Below the pieces are notes generated by a model, which saw only the letters and a program-made list of their open reading frames with translations, did not search any database and was not told the DNA's origin. From positions 77,044,643 to 77,108,642 of the forward strand of contig CM049307.1 in the NCBI GenBank assembly GCA_026874595.1: DNA of 64,000 bases, read 5' to 3'. The position numbers were made by a program, and so were the translations under genes. Within the stretch, counting starts at the first letter, position 1; each line of letters begins with the position of its first letter. This document shows positions 24,709 through 36,823 of this stretch, in pieces. The stretch is from Sipunculus nudus (Eukaryota; Annelida; Sipuncula; Golfingiida; Sipunculidae).

Positions 24709-26244
24709 GATGACGTAATATTATTACATTTGGTTCTCATAAAAGTTGTTGAACGCCTCTGAGTTCTTTCCTGGCACAATATTACGTCTGATAAGAGTCT
24801 GGTAAGATCTAAAAATACATTGTAAGAGTCCATTTGCAAACTTTTTAAAAATGATGGGTTTATCTCCGAAATAAAATTGATTGGTCATTTGATACTAAGA
24901 GAAAGTAGCTACTGTTGCAAGAAGGCAATTACCTTGGTAACAAAAGTCAAAATGTTTATATATGTTAGAATATACGTACCGATTTTTCGAAATTTGTATA
25001 TACACGCTGTTGTGCGTCAAAGAAGATTTGTCATTGTCTTGATATAGTTTTGATGAACCACTGGCGATCGTGTGCCTATAAAACTGACAAAAAACGTTAT
25101 ATTAACATTCCATCTGGGAGCGTGTTTAAATATCCATATAGAGCTTTGGCTAACAAATGCCGACTTTCACACAAACGTTGTAATCATCCGTTCCGTATCA
25201 TTTAACTACATGCGAATTAATTTGCATTATCCGTGAAACCAAAACTAGTGTCAAACAAATAATTGTTCAGCAAACCTTGGTAATAGCCAGTTTGGTGGTT
25301 CGTTTCTCCTCTAGATCTGGGAACTCGGTCTTAGCTTCGGAAACGAGACAACACTTCAATAACAGCAGGCTGGCGTATTTGTTTGTAGCTGGTAGCTGCC
25401 AGCCGGACCTGCAGCCCCGGATCTAGTGCATGTGGTGGTGGGCCACAAGCTAATCTGTGGTGAGAGTTATTAATGACATTTCACGTGTTGTTAAACTGCA
25501 CTTTGAAGCAGCAGTTTCCAGCTGTATGTATACAAATGATCTACTCGCAGTAATTAGTGCTGTTAATGCGACAAGTGAGTGAATGTCAATATTTTACAAG
25601 CCACAGTTATGTAAGTTTATGCCTGTATAGACAGCCAGTTCAGATAACGTTCCAAAATTCCGCAATTAACTTCAGGGCTTTGTGTTTTTACTGTCTGTTA
25701 CACAGACAAGAGAGATAAGGGATACAGAAATAAGGCATCTTTGGTCGTTAATCTTCATTTGTCAGTCTCAGCAACCGGAGTACTGTAAAAAGAACCGAAA
25801 GTTAAACAGAACTTACGGGAATAGTTTTGAAAAAATATAACTCGCATGTATTATCAGATGAATTACAACTGTGTTTTATTACATAATCTTCAGAAAATGA
25901 ACGTATCGCACTATCACATTGGAAACAGGTATATAACTGGTCTTTTATAGACAATTGACTGTTGCATTGGAAATTTTCCGAGGGTAGGACGGATGATAAA
26001 TAATATTTACAGTCTGGAGGAGTTCAGCATTGCCAGATGTTTCATGTTGGTTACGATGAGCTCGCGAAACAATCGCAGCCGTTAATCCTGTGTATGATAT
26101 ATGAAGTGTTACGGGTAAGCCACATTTTAAATGTTTGTAATAAGGAACAACAGAATCGCATTACATCTCATTCTCAATCACAATAGTCGGAAAAATTCAT
26201 TCTAACGAAATAAGAACTTAACTTAAAATAGGATCGACTTATCA
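24709..26244. other. Upstream region of the GPCR gene, no other gene
   Basis: This presumably contains the promoter of the GPCR; I see no unambiguous core promoter motif. No exon was recognised. Confidence 0.4.
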
Positions 26245-27124
26245 TGGCGGATCCAGAAATTCGAGAACGGAGGCGGCTGGGGGGGGGGGGGGGGGGGAGG
26301 GAGAGGAAGGTGCGCTTTAATATGTGTGGGTATTTATATTTATAAAAACTAAGTGTTTTATATATATAATAATAATAATTATTATTATTATACGTTATAT
26401 AATCTTATTTATAAAAATATAGCTTTTTTTATTTTCAATTATGAAACATGGTTTTGTTAAGGTTCGTTACAGGTACATGGGGAGGGTGTTTGGGAATATT
26501 TTGAATATGCAATGTTAGGAAGATATTTTGAGGCAATGAAAAAAAAATATAAGGATTTTCTGTTCCTGAAAAAATGTTCTCCTGTGTCTTTTCTTCATGT
26601 GGTCATACTGTAGAGATGTACAATATTAATTTTTATATTTCTTCAAATTTTTTATATTTTTTCAACGTGTAAAAGTCAATGGCGCATAGAGGCATTTACG
26701 TTTATAATTTGAAAAATATTATATTTTAGTTGTAATGCTCGGAGTAAAATAAAATAAATGTTGAAGTCATATGTTAAACTTCGCATTTTACCAGGGCCCG
26801 TGGTCTCCACAGGACACAGGCCTCCTAACAGCACAGAACGCGAGTTCGAGTACCGGTATCGCAGAGGAGCCGTGAGATTGTTCACAGTCGACCCCAACCA
26901 GGCCCTGGTGCTCTGCATTTGTTCTGCAGCTGTTCATAAATATCCTCATCCTCAACTAATGAATTTGAAAGTAAAAAGCTGCAGATATTAAACATAATTG
27001 CTAATTATGAATTAATAAAAAAGAAATATGAAAATTTATCATGAAAATTGGGAAATTAGATAAAATGAGAGATATTGCAGTTCAACGGGGGCCGTCGCCG
27101 AAGGCGCCCCCTCTGGATCCGCCA
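26245..27124. mobile_element. hAT-like TIR element with TGGCGGATCCAG ends
   Basis: The perfect 12-bp inverted pair TGGCGGATCCAG (26245-26256) and CTGGATCCGCCA (27113-27124) bounds ~880 bp; flanking bases extend it as TATCA(G)TGG on both sides. CAGTGGCGGATCC ends are common in animal hAT elements. It contains a long G run (26279-26297) and no recognisable transposase. No 8-bp duplication was found, and the left end seems to have lost one base. Confidence 0.55.
26798..26880 (+). repeat. Possible degenerate tRNA-derived SINE head
   Basis: The stretch GGGCCCGTGGTCTCCACAGG followed ~45 bp later by CGCGAGTTCGAGTACCGGT resembles a tRNA-like pol III promoter with A-box and B-box (B-box consensus GGTTCGANNCC), as in lophotrochozoan SINEs. 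It matches only partially, and the tail is not identifiable. Confidence 0.3.
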
Positions 27125-27809
27125 CTGATAGCAAAGGCATTTTATTGCACATATTTAAATATGCACGTATATATGCACATTTAATCATCTTACTATGCTA
27201 ATTGGGCATCCTGGTAAATTATATTTGTATTAAATATAAACATTAAAACAACAACAAACCTCTTTGCCCTGTTATTGGTCACGTGTACCCCGACCAATCC
27301 TATAGTGCCCCCAATAGGACCCCCCCCCCTCCCCGCCTGATACGCACAAAACAAGTCTGCGTCCAGCATCACGGGTTGATAGGCGTAACGGGTGCTATAG
27401 AGTTAAATTTCATGAAAATTGTACCGGAGCTCTAATTGAAAAGTAAATTACAGGTAACATTACACATGACATAATGGATATAAACTGTCGAATTGAAATA
27501 ATATTACATGCAAAATAACACGTAAAAATGGGATCATTCCCGAGGCGCTCAGCGAAATAAAACTCAACGCTGGTTCACGTACTTTGTCTAGAGCAAGTTA
27601 CCCAGATCTAACCGAAGTGTTATTGGCAATTTTCACGGGGCAACATGTAAGACCTAACATTTTCATGTTCCCGGCAAACAAGCACTTCAATCGAGATCTT
27701 TACCTGAAGAATGTGAGCAATTTCTTTAAAACAATATATCTCCGAGATATTAGATTCAGGAACTGGATTAATATTCCTTACTCTGTCGGAGTAAACCTGA
27801 AAAGAAAAG

Positions 27810-27811
<2 letters not shown>
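27125..27811. other. Intergenic, no gene recognised
   Basis: A spacer with a poly-C run near 27320. An open frame at 27584-27880 runs into the (TA)n tract and has no domain. Confidence 0.4.
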
Positions 27812-27877
<66 letters not shown>

Positions 27878-28778
27878 TAGAACGCCTGTATTACGGTCAC
27901 CATCGGGACTGGATGAAAGTGGCCCTAATACAGGAGTGGCCGTTATACAGGACTTGACCAGTATAGGGGGGTTAAAATGTAACACGAAACCGGGTTCAAA
28001 TCTTTATTACAATAAAGAAATAAACGTATATACAGAGTGTTAGTATAATAACTGTTATCAATAAAAAAATAAAATATTTACAATCACGTCAAAGTGATTG
28101 GGACAGAGTATGCGCAACATTTCATACATGTAACAATGTTTATTTTGCATTCAATATTATTAATGTATGAGTAAATGGTGCGATGTTTGCCGCACTGTTT
28201 TCGTTTGATGTACGTGTCCAAAAGGATATTAAAGAAAGTTTAAAGATCCACAGTTTGCCTAACGTTTTTCTGATGACATAATCATCGGGACCTGCTGGTT
28301 GTCGTTAATTAAATGACAAACACCCTGATTAAGATCCAGCTCGCACGACTGATTCCCAAACATACACGCATGTGGGACACATGCCATACTATTGTGCATG
28401 CTAATGAGGCTGAGTGGGGGGAGTGCGACACTGGCTACGTATCAAACTACTCAGTCACGGTCGAGTGGTTACCTTCATCCAGGCACTCATTAACAGACAG
28501 GAATATGTGAGAGCGGACACTTGTGTAATAATATTGAGGTCAGGAGTGACCGCTCGATTTGTTGAGCTCATGTCACGGAGTCACTGCCCCTGACCGTAAT
28601 TGAGGAGTTTTCCGGCCTGCGGGACCGAGAGACCTGGCCGTAATACAGAATAGAGGAGTGACCGAAATTGACAACCAAACGATTATGAAATATAACGGTC
28701 GAAAATTCGGGACCGGAAAATCTGACCGTAATAGACATATTGACCGTTATTGAGGCGTGGCCGTTAGCAGGCGTTCTA

Positions 28779-28832
<54 letters not shown>
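27812..28832. mobile_element. pogo/Tigger-like MITE (27875-28781) inserted in a (TA)n tract
   Basis: The element proper runs from CAGTAGAACGCCTG (27875-27888) to CAGGCGTTCTACTG (28768-28781), a perfect 14-bp TIR that continues with lower identity. It is 907 bp and non-coding, and repeats GACCGTAATACAG/GGCCGTTATACAGG-type words inside both halves. It is flanked on the left by (TA)n (27812-27874) and on the right by (TA)n (about 28782-28832), so the TA target was probably within a single dinucleotide array that the element split. Confidence 0.75.
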
Positions 28833-28835
<3 letters not shown>

Positions 28836-31800
28836 TAAATATATATATTCATAAATAATATGTACATATATATGTAAAAATTAAGTATATCTGATAAATG
28901 ATCATCATCAACCAAACCATTATCCATATTTTGATAACCTGTTGCTTTTTCAATTGATTAAAAAAAAATAAACCTAGACTTTTCAAACCTCTGTAAGTAC
29001 TACCTGTAAGAACCCAAAGTTTATATATGTAATCATTTTTATCAAATATATCAGTAAATATTAGCACATTAAATATTATTTGGGTGCATTAAAAAAGACT
29101 TTTGGGTGAAAAATTATTTATTTGTCAAAGATCAAAATTGTTTTATACACATTTGTAATGATTTATAAACAGGCAAAGATGTCAGATGAAACTTCAATTT
29201 CTCTTCTGATATTTTAGAAGATATTCTAGTACATTGTTGTCGTCATCAGCCGAGTTTACCTTGACCCTGAATGCATACAGATGTACCAAGGCACCTGAAA
29301 TTAACAAATAAGGCCTGGTAAGTTTCAGTGTCACAGCTGGTGTTAACCACTCTAATCATTCTGTTCGTTGGTGTTCATTTCTCTCTCTCTTTGTGACTAT
29401 CTGTGTCATGTATCACTATGCTTTTCCAGTTCAATGTAGTTGTGTGTGTGTTTACATAATCTTACTCAATAAGCGTCGCTTAACACTCCTGTTTATCTTT
29501 GACTTTCATTCCACCAGGAAAAGACACGGTTAGACTTATCCCTGACGAGTGTACTACTGCAAATTGACATTTCTTGATTTTTTAATTACCTGCAGACATG
29601 CCCGGTGAACACCACACACACCCGGGCACACAAAGCGGAATAGATAACTTACGACTGACATTTTAAAAAAATGAACAAAAAGGGCTCCATGATTTTGGTA
29701 TAAATGAAATCGGAAGACGAAATGAAGGTTACAGATACACTCAATGAGAGACCACTCCGTATCACCGAGAAATATTAAAAAATTATATATCAAAATAGCC
29801 CTTAAGATATCAAAAGTATACAGTTTTGCTGAAGTGCTATACCATCTTATACTTGCTTCCGCCAGGAGCGTATGTGTTTATCCTCGTTCGTGTGGGTGTT
29901 TGTGTGTGTTTGTGTTTGTTCAAAACATAACTCATGTAATCATAAACGGAATCTCATGAAAACTTCAGGGCATTTTAGGAATGGGCCAATGAAGAAATGA
30001 TAAGATTGTGGTGGATCAGGCACATGATCCATATTCAGGAAATACATCGAGGAATATTCACAGATGTAGAGTGACTTATGCACGGATGAATCAGGGAATA
30101 TGGGCCAAATAAGTGAATGATAACACTCCTTGACAGAAGGTGGTCACATTTCAGCAAAGTAATGAGAATAATACACTGTATTAGGTCATATATATAAACA
30201 ATTTTAGTAAGAAAATGTCTGGAAACATTAATATTTCGTATTTTCATGAACTATTATAATCCTGTGGTCGCTCACTAGAATCCTCTAATCTTTTCTTGTA
30301 ACGTTAGCATAACTATTACAGCTGTGGCAGAAACCATGAGTCCTTTCTCCGACTCATTTGCAGTCGATCATTCAAGATGGGGAACTTCCTGCTAAAAGAT
30401 TCAGTTTAATTTGATCATACATAAGCAAGATTTTATGTTGCACATTATGTATATGTAAAACTGAATTAATTAATAAGGTCAGTACAGAATACTTTGTATT
30501 TCAATATTTCTCTCCCCCCCCCCCCAAAAAAAGGAAAAAAAACGGTTTATAAACCATTCTGACGACAAACATTATTTTGGCCTTAATTCAAGTTAACCAG
30601 GTGGAGTCCATTTAAATCCACTGAAATCCAGTTAAACCCAGTTTTTATGTTGTTAATCAACTGGATATATGTATATCACCGGAAGTGTGAATTGTGATGC
30701 AGTTGTTCAAGGCTAGCAGGGGGTTCACAAGTCCAACATATACGATATATTGAACAGGTGGTAGGCTGTTACAAACGATATTTATTTCTCTTTAACTTTC
30801 ATCCGGATTGCCCGTAGTTCCTCTGTAGACTTTTGGCGAAATAATATCAAATTCTTCAGATTTTTAGTAAATTTGATAAAAAGACCTCCTTGAAATACCC
30901 CTGGGCGGGGGAAGGGGGGGGGGGGGGAGTGTAGGGATGAAGTAAGGAATGTTGTGCGTGCAATAAAAAGAGATTCATAAACTTATACGAAAAGAAGTAT
31001 TGTGAACTGGTGGGTGTGTAAATCGTTAATATCACATAAAGAGGGATGCAGATTATTAGATTATGGTTGATAGTAAAGTATGAATTGCAGTATTGAAAAT
31101 ATCTGGATGTAGTGGCGTAGGCCTAAACTGAAGAATATTTAGTGTAGGTATAGGGAGCGGGGACAAAAATGAAAATTAATTAATAAAAACTGCGAAAAGA
31201 AATGAATAACATGAGAGATGACAGAGCTCAATGGGGGGGGGTGATCTTGGTTCATAAAAAAACGAATTCGGGGCCTGAAAAAAGGGAGAACCCCCCCCCC
31301 CCCCCTCCCCCGGATCCGCTTCTATCATTGTTGTATACCCACATAAGAAATTAGTGCCAAGGATCGATAACACCTTGTGCTCACATCTACTCACCCTACA
31401 AGTGGATCTGTCACACCCGGGTTTATTCACATGCACAATAGAACTTAATCCCCTGCTGCATGAAGGTTGACCGAATTGTGAATGACAAATAACCTTGAAT
31501 TTTATTTATAGATCACAGAGGCGATAATGCTAAAATGATGTTAACGCAATAACTTAAAAAGAATTTGAAACACGCTGTCTAAAATCTGTAGTGTTGATAC
31601 ACCTTATGAAGGGCTATGTCAACTCCAAATATGGATGACCTTGAAACATTTGTCAAGTCCGAAAATGACGCGATAATGCTAAAAGACACTGCGCATGAAG
31701 GGGTATGCCCACAACAGGCGGGGAACATACCATATCTGTATCACAGATCAACATTTTCTTGTCATATAATTATATTGTTTTTTTTTAATTTCAGTGTTGT

Positions 31801-31939
31801 TGGTCTGAGTCAAGCATATGTCAGCACTTCTTTTCATAATATTATTAAAAAAACCCTGGACGCCAATCCGACTGGGGCGTCACAGCCATTGGTGGTGAAA
31901 TTATACTTCTCTTAATCGAACTTTGCTATCCTATTATTT
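28833..31939. other. Gene-poor stretch left of the retrotransposon
   Basis: Three kilobases without a recognisable exon. Poly-C/poly-G runs occur at about 30514-30525, 30913-30926, 31214-31222 and 31291-31305. A CCGGATCCGC word at about 31312 resembles the hAT-like end seen at 27113. Words shared with 13150 and 40055 (GTTTCAGTGTCACAG-like, at 29320-29335) indicate a dispersed repeat. A 99-codon frame at 31616-31915 has no recognisable domain. Confidence 0.4.
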
Positions 31940-32327
31940 TGTAAGGGATTCCTGATTCTGAGGACAGGATTTTCGTTTTTTTTTCTATCTGACTGGGTAA
32001 TTCAAAGAACCACAACAAATATATAGGGTTATAAACACAACTAAAAACTTTAACAATTATCAAACTGCATATGGTCTTAAGTTCAAGGGATAAAGCACAT
32101 ACCAAGGTTGCCAAGGCTGACTCCTGGATGTACAGAAGATGAATCAGCAAACCAACTCTTCTGTCTCAGATGGAAGTCCAAACCCGACTGGCACCCTTTC
32201 TCTCTGGCCTTCACCACGTGTGTGCTCGGCAGGGGAAAAGGTCACTGACCGCCATACAGTACCCAGGTTAATGATCACCCAGATAAGGTGATACTCAACC
32301 CAGGGTGGAGAAAGGCGGGCAGTTACA
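31940..32327 (-). repeat. 3' LTR of the retrotransposon
   Basis: 388 bp, TGTAA...TTACA. It is nearly identical to the 5' LTR but lacks eight bases present there at about 39336-39343. It is preceded on the minus strand by the polypurine tract. Confidence 0.92.
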
Positions 32328-32339
32328 TCCTTCCCCCCT
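32328..32339 (-). promoter_or_regulatory. Polypurine tract (PPT)
   Basis: On the minus strand the purine run AGGGGGGAAGGA directly abuts the TG of the 3' LTR, the expected plus-strand DNA priming site. Confidence 0.85.
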
Positions 32340-33172
32340 ATCGGGAAAAATTTTGCACTATATAGTGGAAATTTTTTTGTTGTAGTTTGTTTTGCATTAT
32401 CCGTCATATTGCTTATCCTTTTGGAGGGGAGGACTGGTTTTTGTTCATTATTTGGCCCAAACTCGGCCTTTGCAGTCTGTGTATAGGCTGTGAGCCGGCT
32501 ACCCAACCCCTAACTCCCATGTTGGGAGGGGGGAGGTAGGTTTATCCAGTGCTCGGTATCCCTGGGAGCGGGATCCCAACAGCGTGTAGGGAGTTTTCTC
32601 CCCCTACACAGTACTACTGAGAATTAGGGACTAGCAGTCTGATAGTTGTTGTGGGAGTTTAGTGAAGATCTATTTTATTAGATATACATATAATACACAA
32701 GTGACATCAGATGATAATATAAAATGCACAAGAGTATGAAGATATGCATTAGACTATGGTTTATGATTAATGTAACTGTCCATAAATGATCCTATACAGT
32801 CCAGTTTCTCTACATGAAAGTTCCATGTTTTAAGCCATATTAATCCTATGACTCTGTCTGCACGGCTTAAATTGGCAGCACAGGGTCACTGTATTTGTTG
32901 CTGGCTGATATTGTCATCAGGAGACAGGATCGATGTCCATACCAGATTGGGCCCCCTGAAATGAAAACAACAACAGCAGTACCTTCTCCTATAATACAAG
33001 GGTAGTATTTACAAAACTTTGACCATGGCCAGCGGTGCATGGCTGATGAGTCAGTTCATCTACAACCGAATGAAATATGTGTAATAGAGGTAGTGGGGTC
33101 AGATGCTCTCTACTGCATTTTCTGCAAATGGGAAGGAAGTACAGTGAAATAACATATAACAAAGGTAAAAAC

Positions 33173-33223
<51 letters not shown>

Positions 33224-33385
33224 CACACACACATACACACCCATACATATACATACATACATACACGCACAAATATATAAACATATACACACAATACATA
33301 TACACAATAGTTTATCAAACTATTATTATTTTTTTTTTGCACGTTTATATACATATATACATGTACAGTAAGACTTGTATGATAT
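32340..33385 (-). other. Non-coding segment between pol and the 3' LTR
   Basis: About 1 kb without an env-like or other recognisable frame. It contains a compound (TA)n/(CA)n microsatellite at 33176-33300. The open frame overlapping the LTR (32144-32506) has no domain. Confidence 0.6.
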
Positions 33386-35791
33386 TTACTGTGAATATCC
33401 CCATTCATTAAGAATTGCATAGTTATGTTTCCTTGTATTTCTACTGCTATGTCGAGTAGACTTAGGCCTGTGTGTATGATCATTTGAAGGCCCTGCTACA
33501 GGTTCGTCGTTTTGTGGTGTGAGAGTTTGTTTTCTCCCTGATGGACATAGCTTACTTAGCGAAGATTTTTCTTTTCCATTTCTGTTCAACCGGGCCCTGA
33601 TTTTATTAAGTGATTTCGGGGGGATGCCCGCAAAATCCCCATTCGCCACTCTATGTAATCTAACGTCACAGTCATCGGCGACATGTCCAGGCTCTGCACA
33701 TTCATAGCAGTTTGGCGTTTCGCCACTCCAGGCATAAGGATTTGTGAACCTCATGTTATCTGGGCGTTTCGCAGAGGGCCTGCCTTTTCTTGGTAACGAG
33801 TCTGTCTGTGCTGTCTTACTATGGACATGTTTTGTCCTGTTACGTAAGTGACGTTTGTGTGTAGGTCTGTCTGTCCTGACCTGCGTCCAATCAGCATTTG
33901 TAGGAGCGGAAGCAACTTTTGATCGATGAACTTTCTTCGTTGCCCCACTGTGCTCGTTTTGTATGTGACATGTAGTGTAACGTTGTTCTGTAATCACCCA
34001 CTGAGGGTCACATTTGGCAGTAAATGTCATAGGGTTTTCAGCTTTTAATAGGACTGCCGTATTGTCCGCCAGTATGGGCGAATTAGCCTGCCGTTCAGAT
34101 CTCAGTCTGTCAGGTACGCGGCTGGCCTGAATGTGGGCTTGAGTCTCAAGCCAGATGCTGTGCATTCTCTGTATTCTGTCATTTAGTGTATAAGCCATAT
34201 TGGGATCAATGTGGCGTAATGGAGCATTTGGGTGTCTCCCAAATACAACCAGATATGGGGACTGACCTGTTGCCTCGTTACGGGAACTGTTATGAGCCCA
34301 TTGTACATCACAAAGGGCAGCCTCCCATTGGTCAGGGTTATTTGCAAGTATTCTGGACAGTAGTTCTTTTACTGTCCGATTTACTCGCTCAATTTTCCCG
34401 TTAGATTGCGGGTGGTAGGCTGTAGACCTTCTGTGTTCTATGCCCAGTTCTTTAAGGTATTTATCCCAAGCTGTAGCATTAAATTCTAGGCCATTATCTG
34501 TGAGGATAGTCCTAGGAGTGCCATAACGAGCAAAATATTGCTGATGTAGGGCTGTCCATACAGAGATGACCCGTTGTACTGATCTTTTCAGTCCCGGAAA
34601 CATGTACGCTTCATTCACCCTATGCATTGTTTTGATCACTCCTAGATGGCCAAGCTGAAGATGTGCATTTTTTATGACTTTTTCTAGGTAAGGAGTTGGC
34701 ATGACAAGCCTAGGGTACTGTGGCGCCCCCTTGTACGGTGGCCGCAAATTATAGAGTGCCCCATCGATCAGTGTGATATACGGATGGCCCTTCTGAGCTT
34801 TCCGTTTCAGTGTTGGGAACTGTAATGTTTGTGCCTCGATAATGGCATCCAAATCGATGTCATCATACACATGTCGTGCTGTAACAGGAATTAGATCCTC
34901 AGCTTCACTGTCTTCCATGAGGTCTATCATTTCTACTGCTCCCGGGGATACACAGGCTATGACTGGTGGCTCTGGCACTGGTGGAATCGGCTTTGAATTG
35001 TGCAGTCTGGACAACATATCAGCTTTGACATTCAGGCAGCCCTTTCTATACACAATTTTAGGAGAGAACTCTGCCAGTGTCAGTGCCCAGCGCTGGACCC
35101 TTGTGTTATTTATCTTTGAGGTAAACAGACTCTGCAAGGGTCTGTGGTCAGTGTAGAGTGTAAACTGGCTACCCAGGAGGTAGTGCCTTAGCTTTGTAAG
35201 GGCAACCATGACAGCCAGGCCTTCACGCTCGATGGTAGAATAATTACGCTGCGCTGGATTAAGTGTGTGTGACACATACTCAATAACTCTTTCTGTGTTA
35301 TTGTCATCCAGCTGGACCAGCACTGCGCCTACTGCCACATTTGACGCATCAGTGTACAGGTGGTAAGGCTTTTCGGGATCTGGAAAGGCCATCACCTGAG
35401 GTGAGACAAGTAGGTCTTTTAATTTTTGGAAGGCCGCTTCGTGGTCTTGGCCCCAGTGGAATATAGCATGTTTCTTTGTTAATGCCACCAGGGGTGCTGC
35501 AATTTCGGCATAATTCTTAACGAATTGCCTGTAAAACCCACAGGTGCCTAGCAGGCTGCGAACACCTTTTACATTTGTGGGTGCTGCCATGTTTCTTATG
35601 GCTTCAGTCTTTTCTGGATCTGGCAGTTTTCCTTCTGCTGATATAATGTGGCCCAGAAGTTTTACTGCTGGTTTAGCAAAATTGCATTTTGAGACCTTGA
35701 GTTTTAGGTTATACCGTTGAAGACAACGAAAAAACCTTCTGCAAGTGTTGCACATGTTCCTCTCTGCTTTTACTGAAAACCACAATGTCAT
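33386..35791 (-). pseudogene. pol: Retrotransposon pol, 3' part: RNase H, deleted integrase, CCHC tail
   Basis: This open frame (801 codons from its first ATG) takes over after a one-base frameshift near 35729-35734. Reading from that ATG: RT thumb at about 20-110, RNase H at 143-262 (YTDAS at 146, TDHRPL at 214, KADMLSRL at 256), then the integrase N-terminus with only the two His of the HHCC finger (H377, H382). Directly after residue ~409 comes the second half of the core (YFARYGTPRTILTDNG, then YHPQSNGKIER), so the Cys pair and the first catalytic Asp are missing: an in-frame deletion of roughly 100 residues. Asp432 and Glu468 remain. The C-terminal extension is basic and carries a perfect CX2CX4HX4C zinc knuckle (C695, C698, H703, C708), then a Ser/Arg-rich tail. 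The placement of the knuckle after integrase is unusual. Confidence 0.88.
33668..33709 (-). other. CCHC zinc knuckle at the Pol C-terminus
   Basis: This encodes CYECAEPGHVADDC, all four zinc ligands in CX2CX4HX4C spacing. Knuckles of this type normally sit in Gag nucleocapsid; here it lies ~230 residues after the integrase catalytic Glu. Confidence 0.85.
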
Positions 35792-36823
35792 CTATGTAGA
35801 CACGGGCACAATTGTCTAACACAGCTTCTTTGAGGGCCCAACTTATGGCTCTTTGGAATGTAGAGGGCGCCACTGAAAGGCCAAAAGGGCAACGGACAAA
35901 CTCATAGAGTCCGCTAGGTGTGGCCATTGCTGTCAGAGGTATGCTGTCAGGATGCATTGCTAACTGGTGGTACCCTGACTTCAAATCGAGGGTGGAAAAT
36001 ATTGTGGAACCCTGTAAATCATCAAAAATGTCAGACAAGCGTGGGAGGGGGAACTTGTCTGCCTGGATTGTCTGGTTGACCTTCCGGTAGTCGACTACTA
36101 GCCGAACTGAACCATCCGGTTTGTCTACCAGGGACACAGGACTACTATAGGGTGACCTACTTGGTCTAATGATCCCTTCTTTTAGTAGTCTTTGTACTTC
36201 CTGGTCAAGCACCTTTTTCTTTGCCAGGGGAACCCTATAAGGTGGGAGTGATGTGATTGTCCCATTTGTTCTAACTTTTAATGGCGGTAGACTTGAAATG
36301 GACATTTTCTCCTCTGATGAGGCGAACACATCACTAAACTGTCTCAGGACGTGATCTAAATCTGCGTCAGCATAACACGGCCTTGTGATGAAGATTTTAG
36401 TTGGTGTTCCCACGTATTCATGTGTAATCTTGAACACACGACGATACCATGTCAAGGTATTTTGTTCAAGGTCAAGGTCGGCACAGCCACTGTTCAGTAC
36501 GTCACTCCCTAAGATAAGATCATGTGGTAAGTCTGGTACCACGAATAGGCGTAACCTAGTGTCAAGATTTGAGAATAACACATAGGTTATACCAGTCACT
36601 ACAAGCTCATTGCCCGTGACGGACTGGAGCCCATGGGGGGGGGGGGGGGGTTCCTCCAATGTGAGGTTATTATTCTTTCTGTGAAGGTTCATGAAAGTAT
36701 CATGCCGCATCAACGAAACAGCCGCCCCAGTGTCAATAAGAGCATCTAGGCTAACTTCAGCATAGTGTAATTTAATGAATGGGCGTCCCTGTTGATGTGG
36801 TGATGCGGCCCTTACCAGTTTAA
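35709..36823 (-). pseudogene. pol: Retrotransposon pol, 5' part: protease and reverse transcriptase
   Basis: The frame is open from the gag frameshift site (36824) to a stop at 35709-35711. The aspartic protease has the catalytic DTGAA (GAC at about 36736) and the flap-end motif LILGSDVL. The reverse transcriptase has LDLKSGYHQ, CPFGLSVAPSTFQR and the catalytic YIDDIVVFS. Between them a C16 run (G16 on the plus strand, about 36635-36650) encodes five prolines. The frame ends shortly after the RT palm because a T6 run (plus-strand A6, 35729-35734) is one base out of step with the RNase H frame that overlaps it at 35791. This is either a real frameshift or a homopolymer sequencing error. There is no own start codon; expression by -1 frameshifting from gag is inferred. 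Confidence 0.88.

Noticed and set aside
31616-31915. 99-codon frame with an acidic start
   Set aside because: The second half is low-complexity T-rich sequence; nothing recognisable.
32144-32506. 120-codon frame overlapping the 3' LTR
   Set aside because: It lies across the LTR, PPT and untranslated sequence, on the coding strand but without any env or accessory signature.
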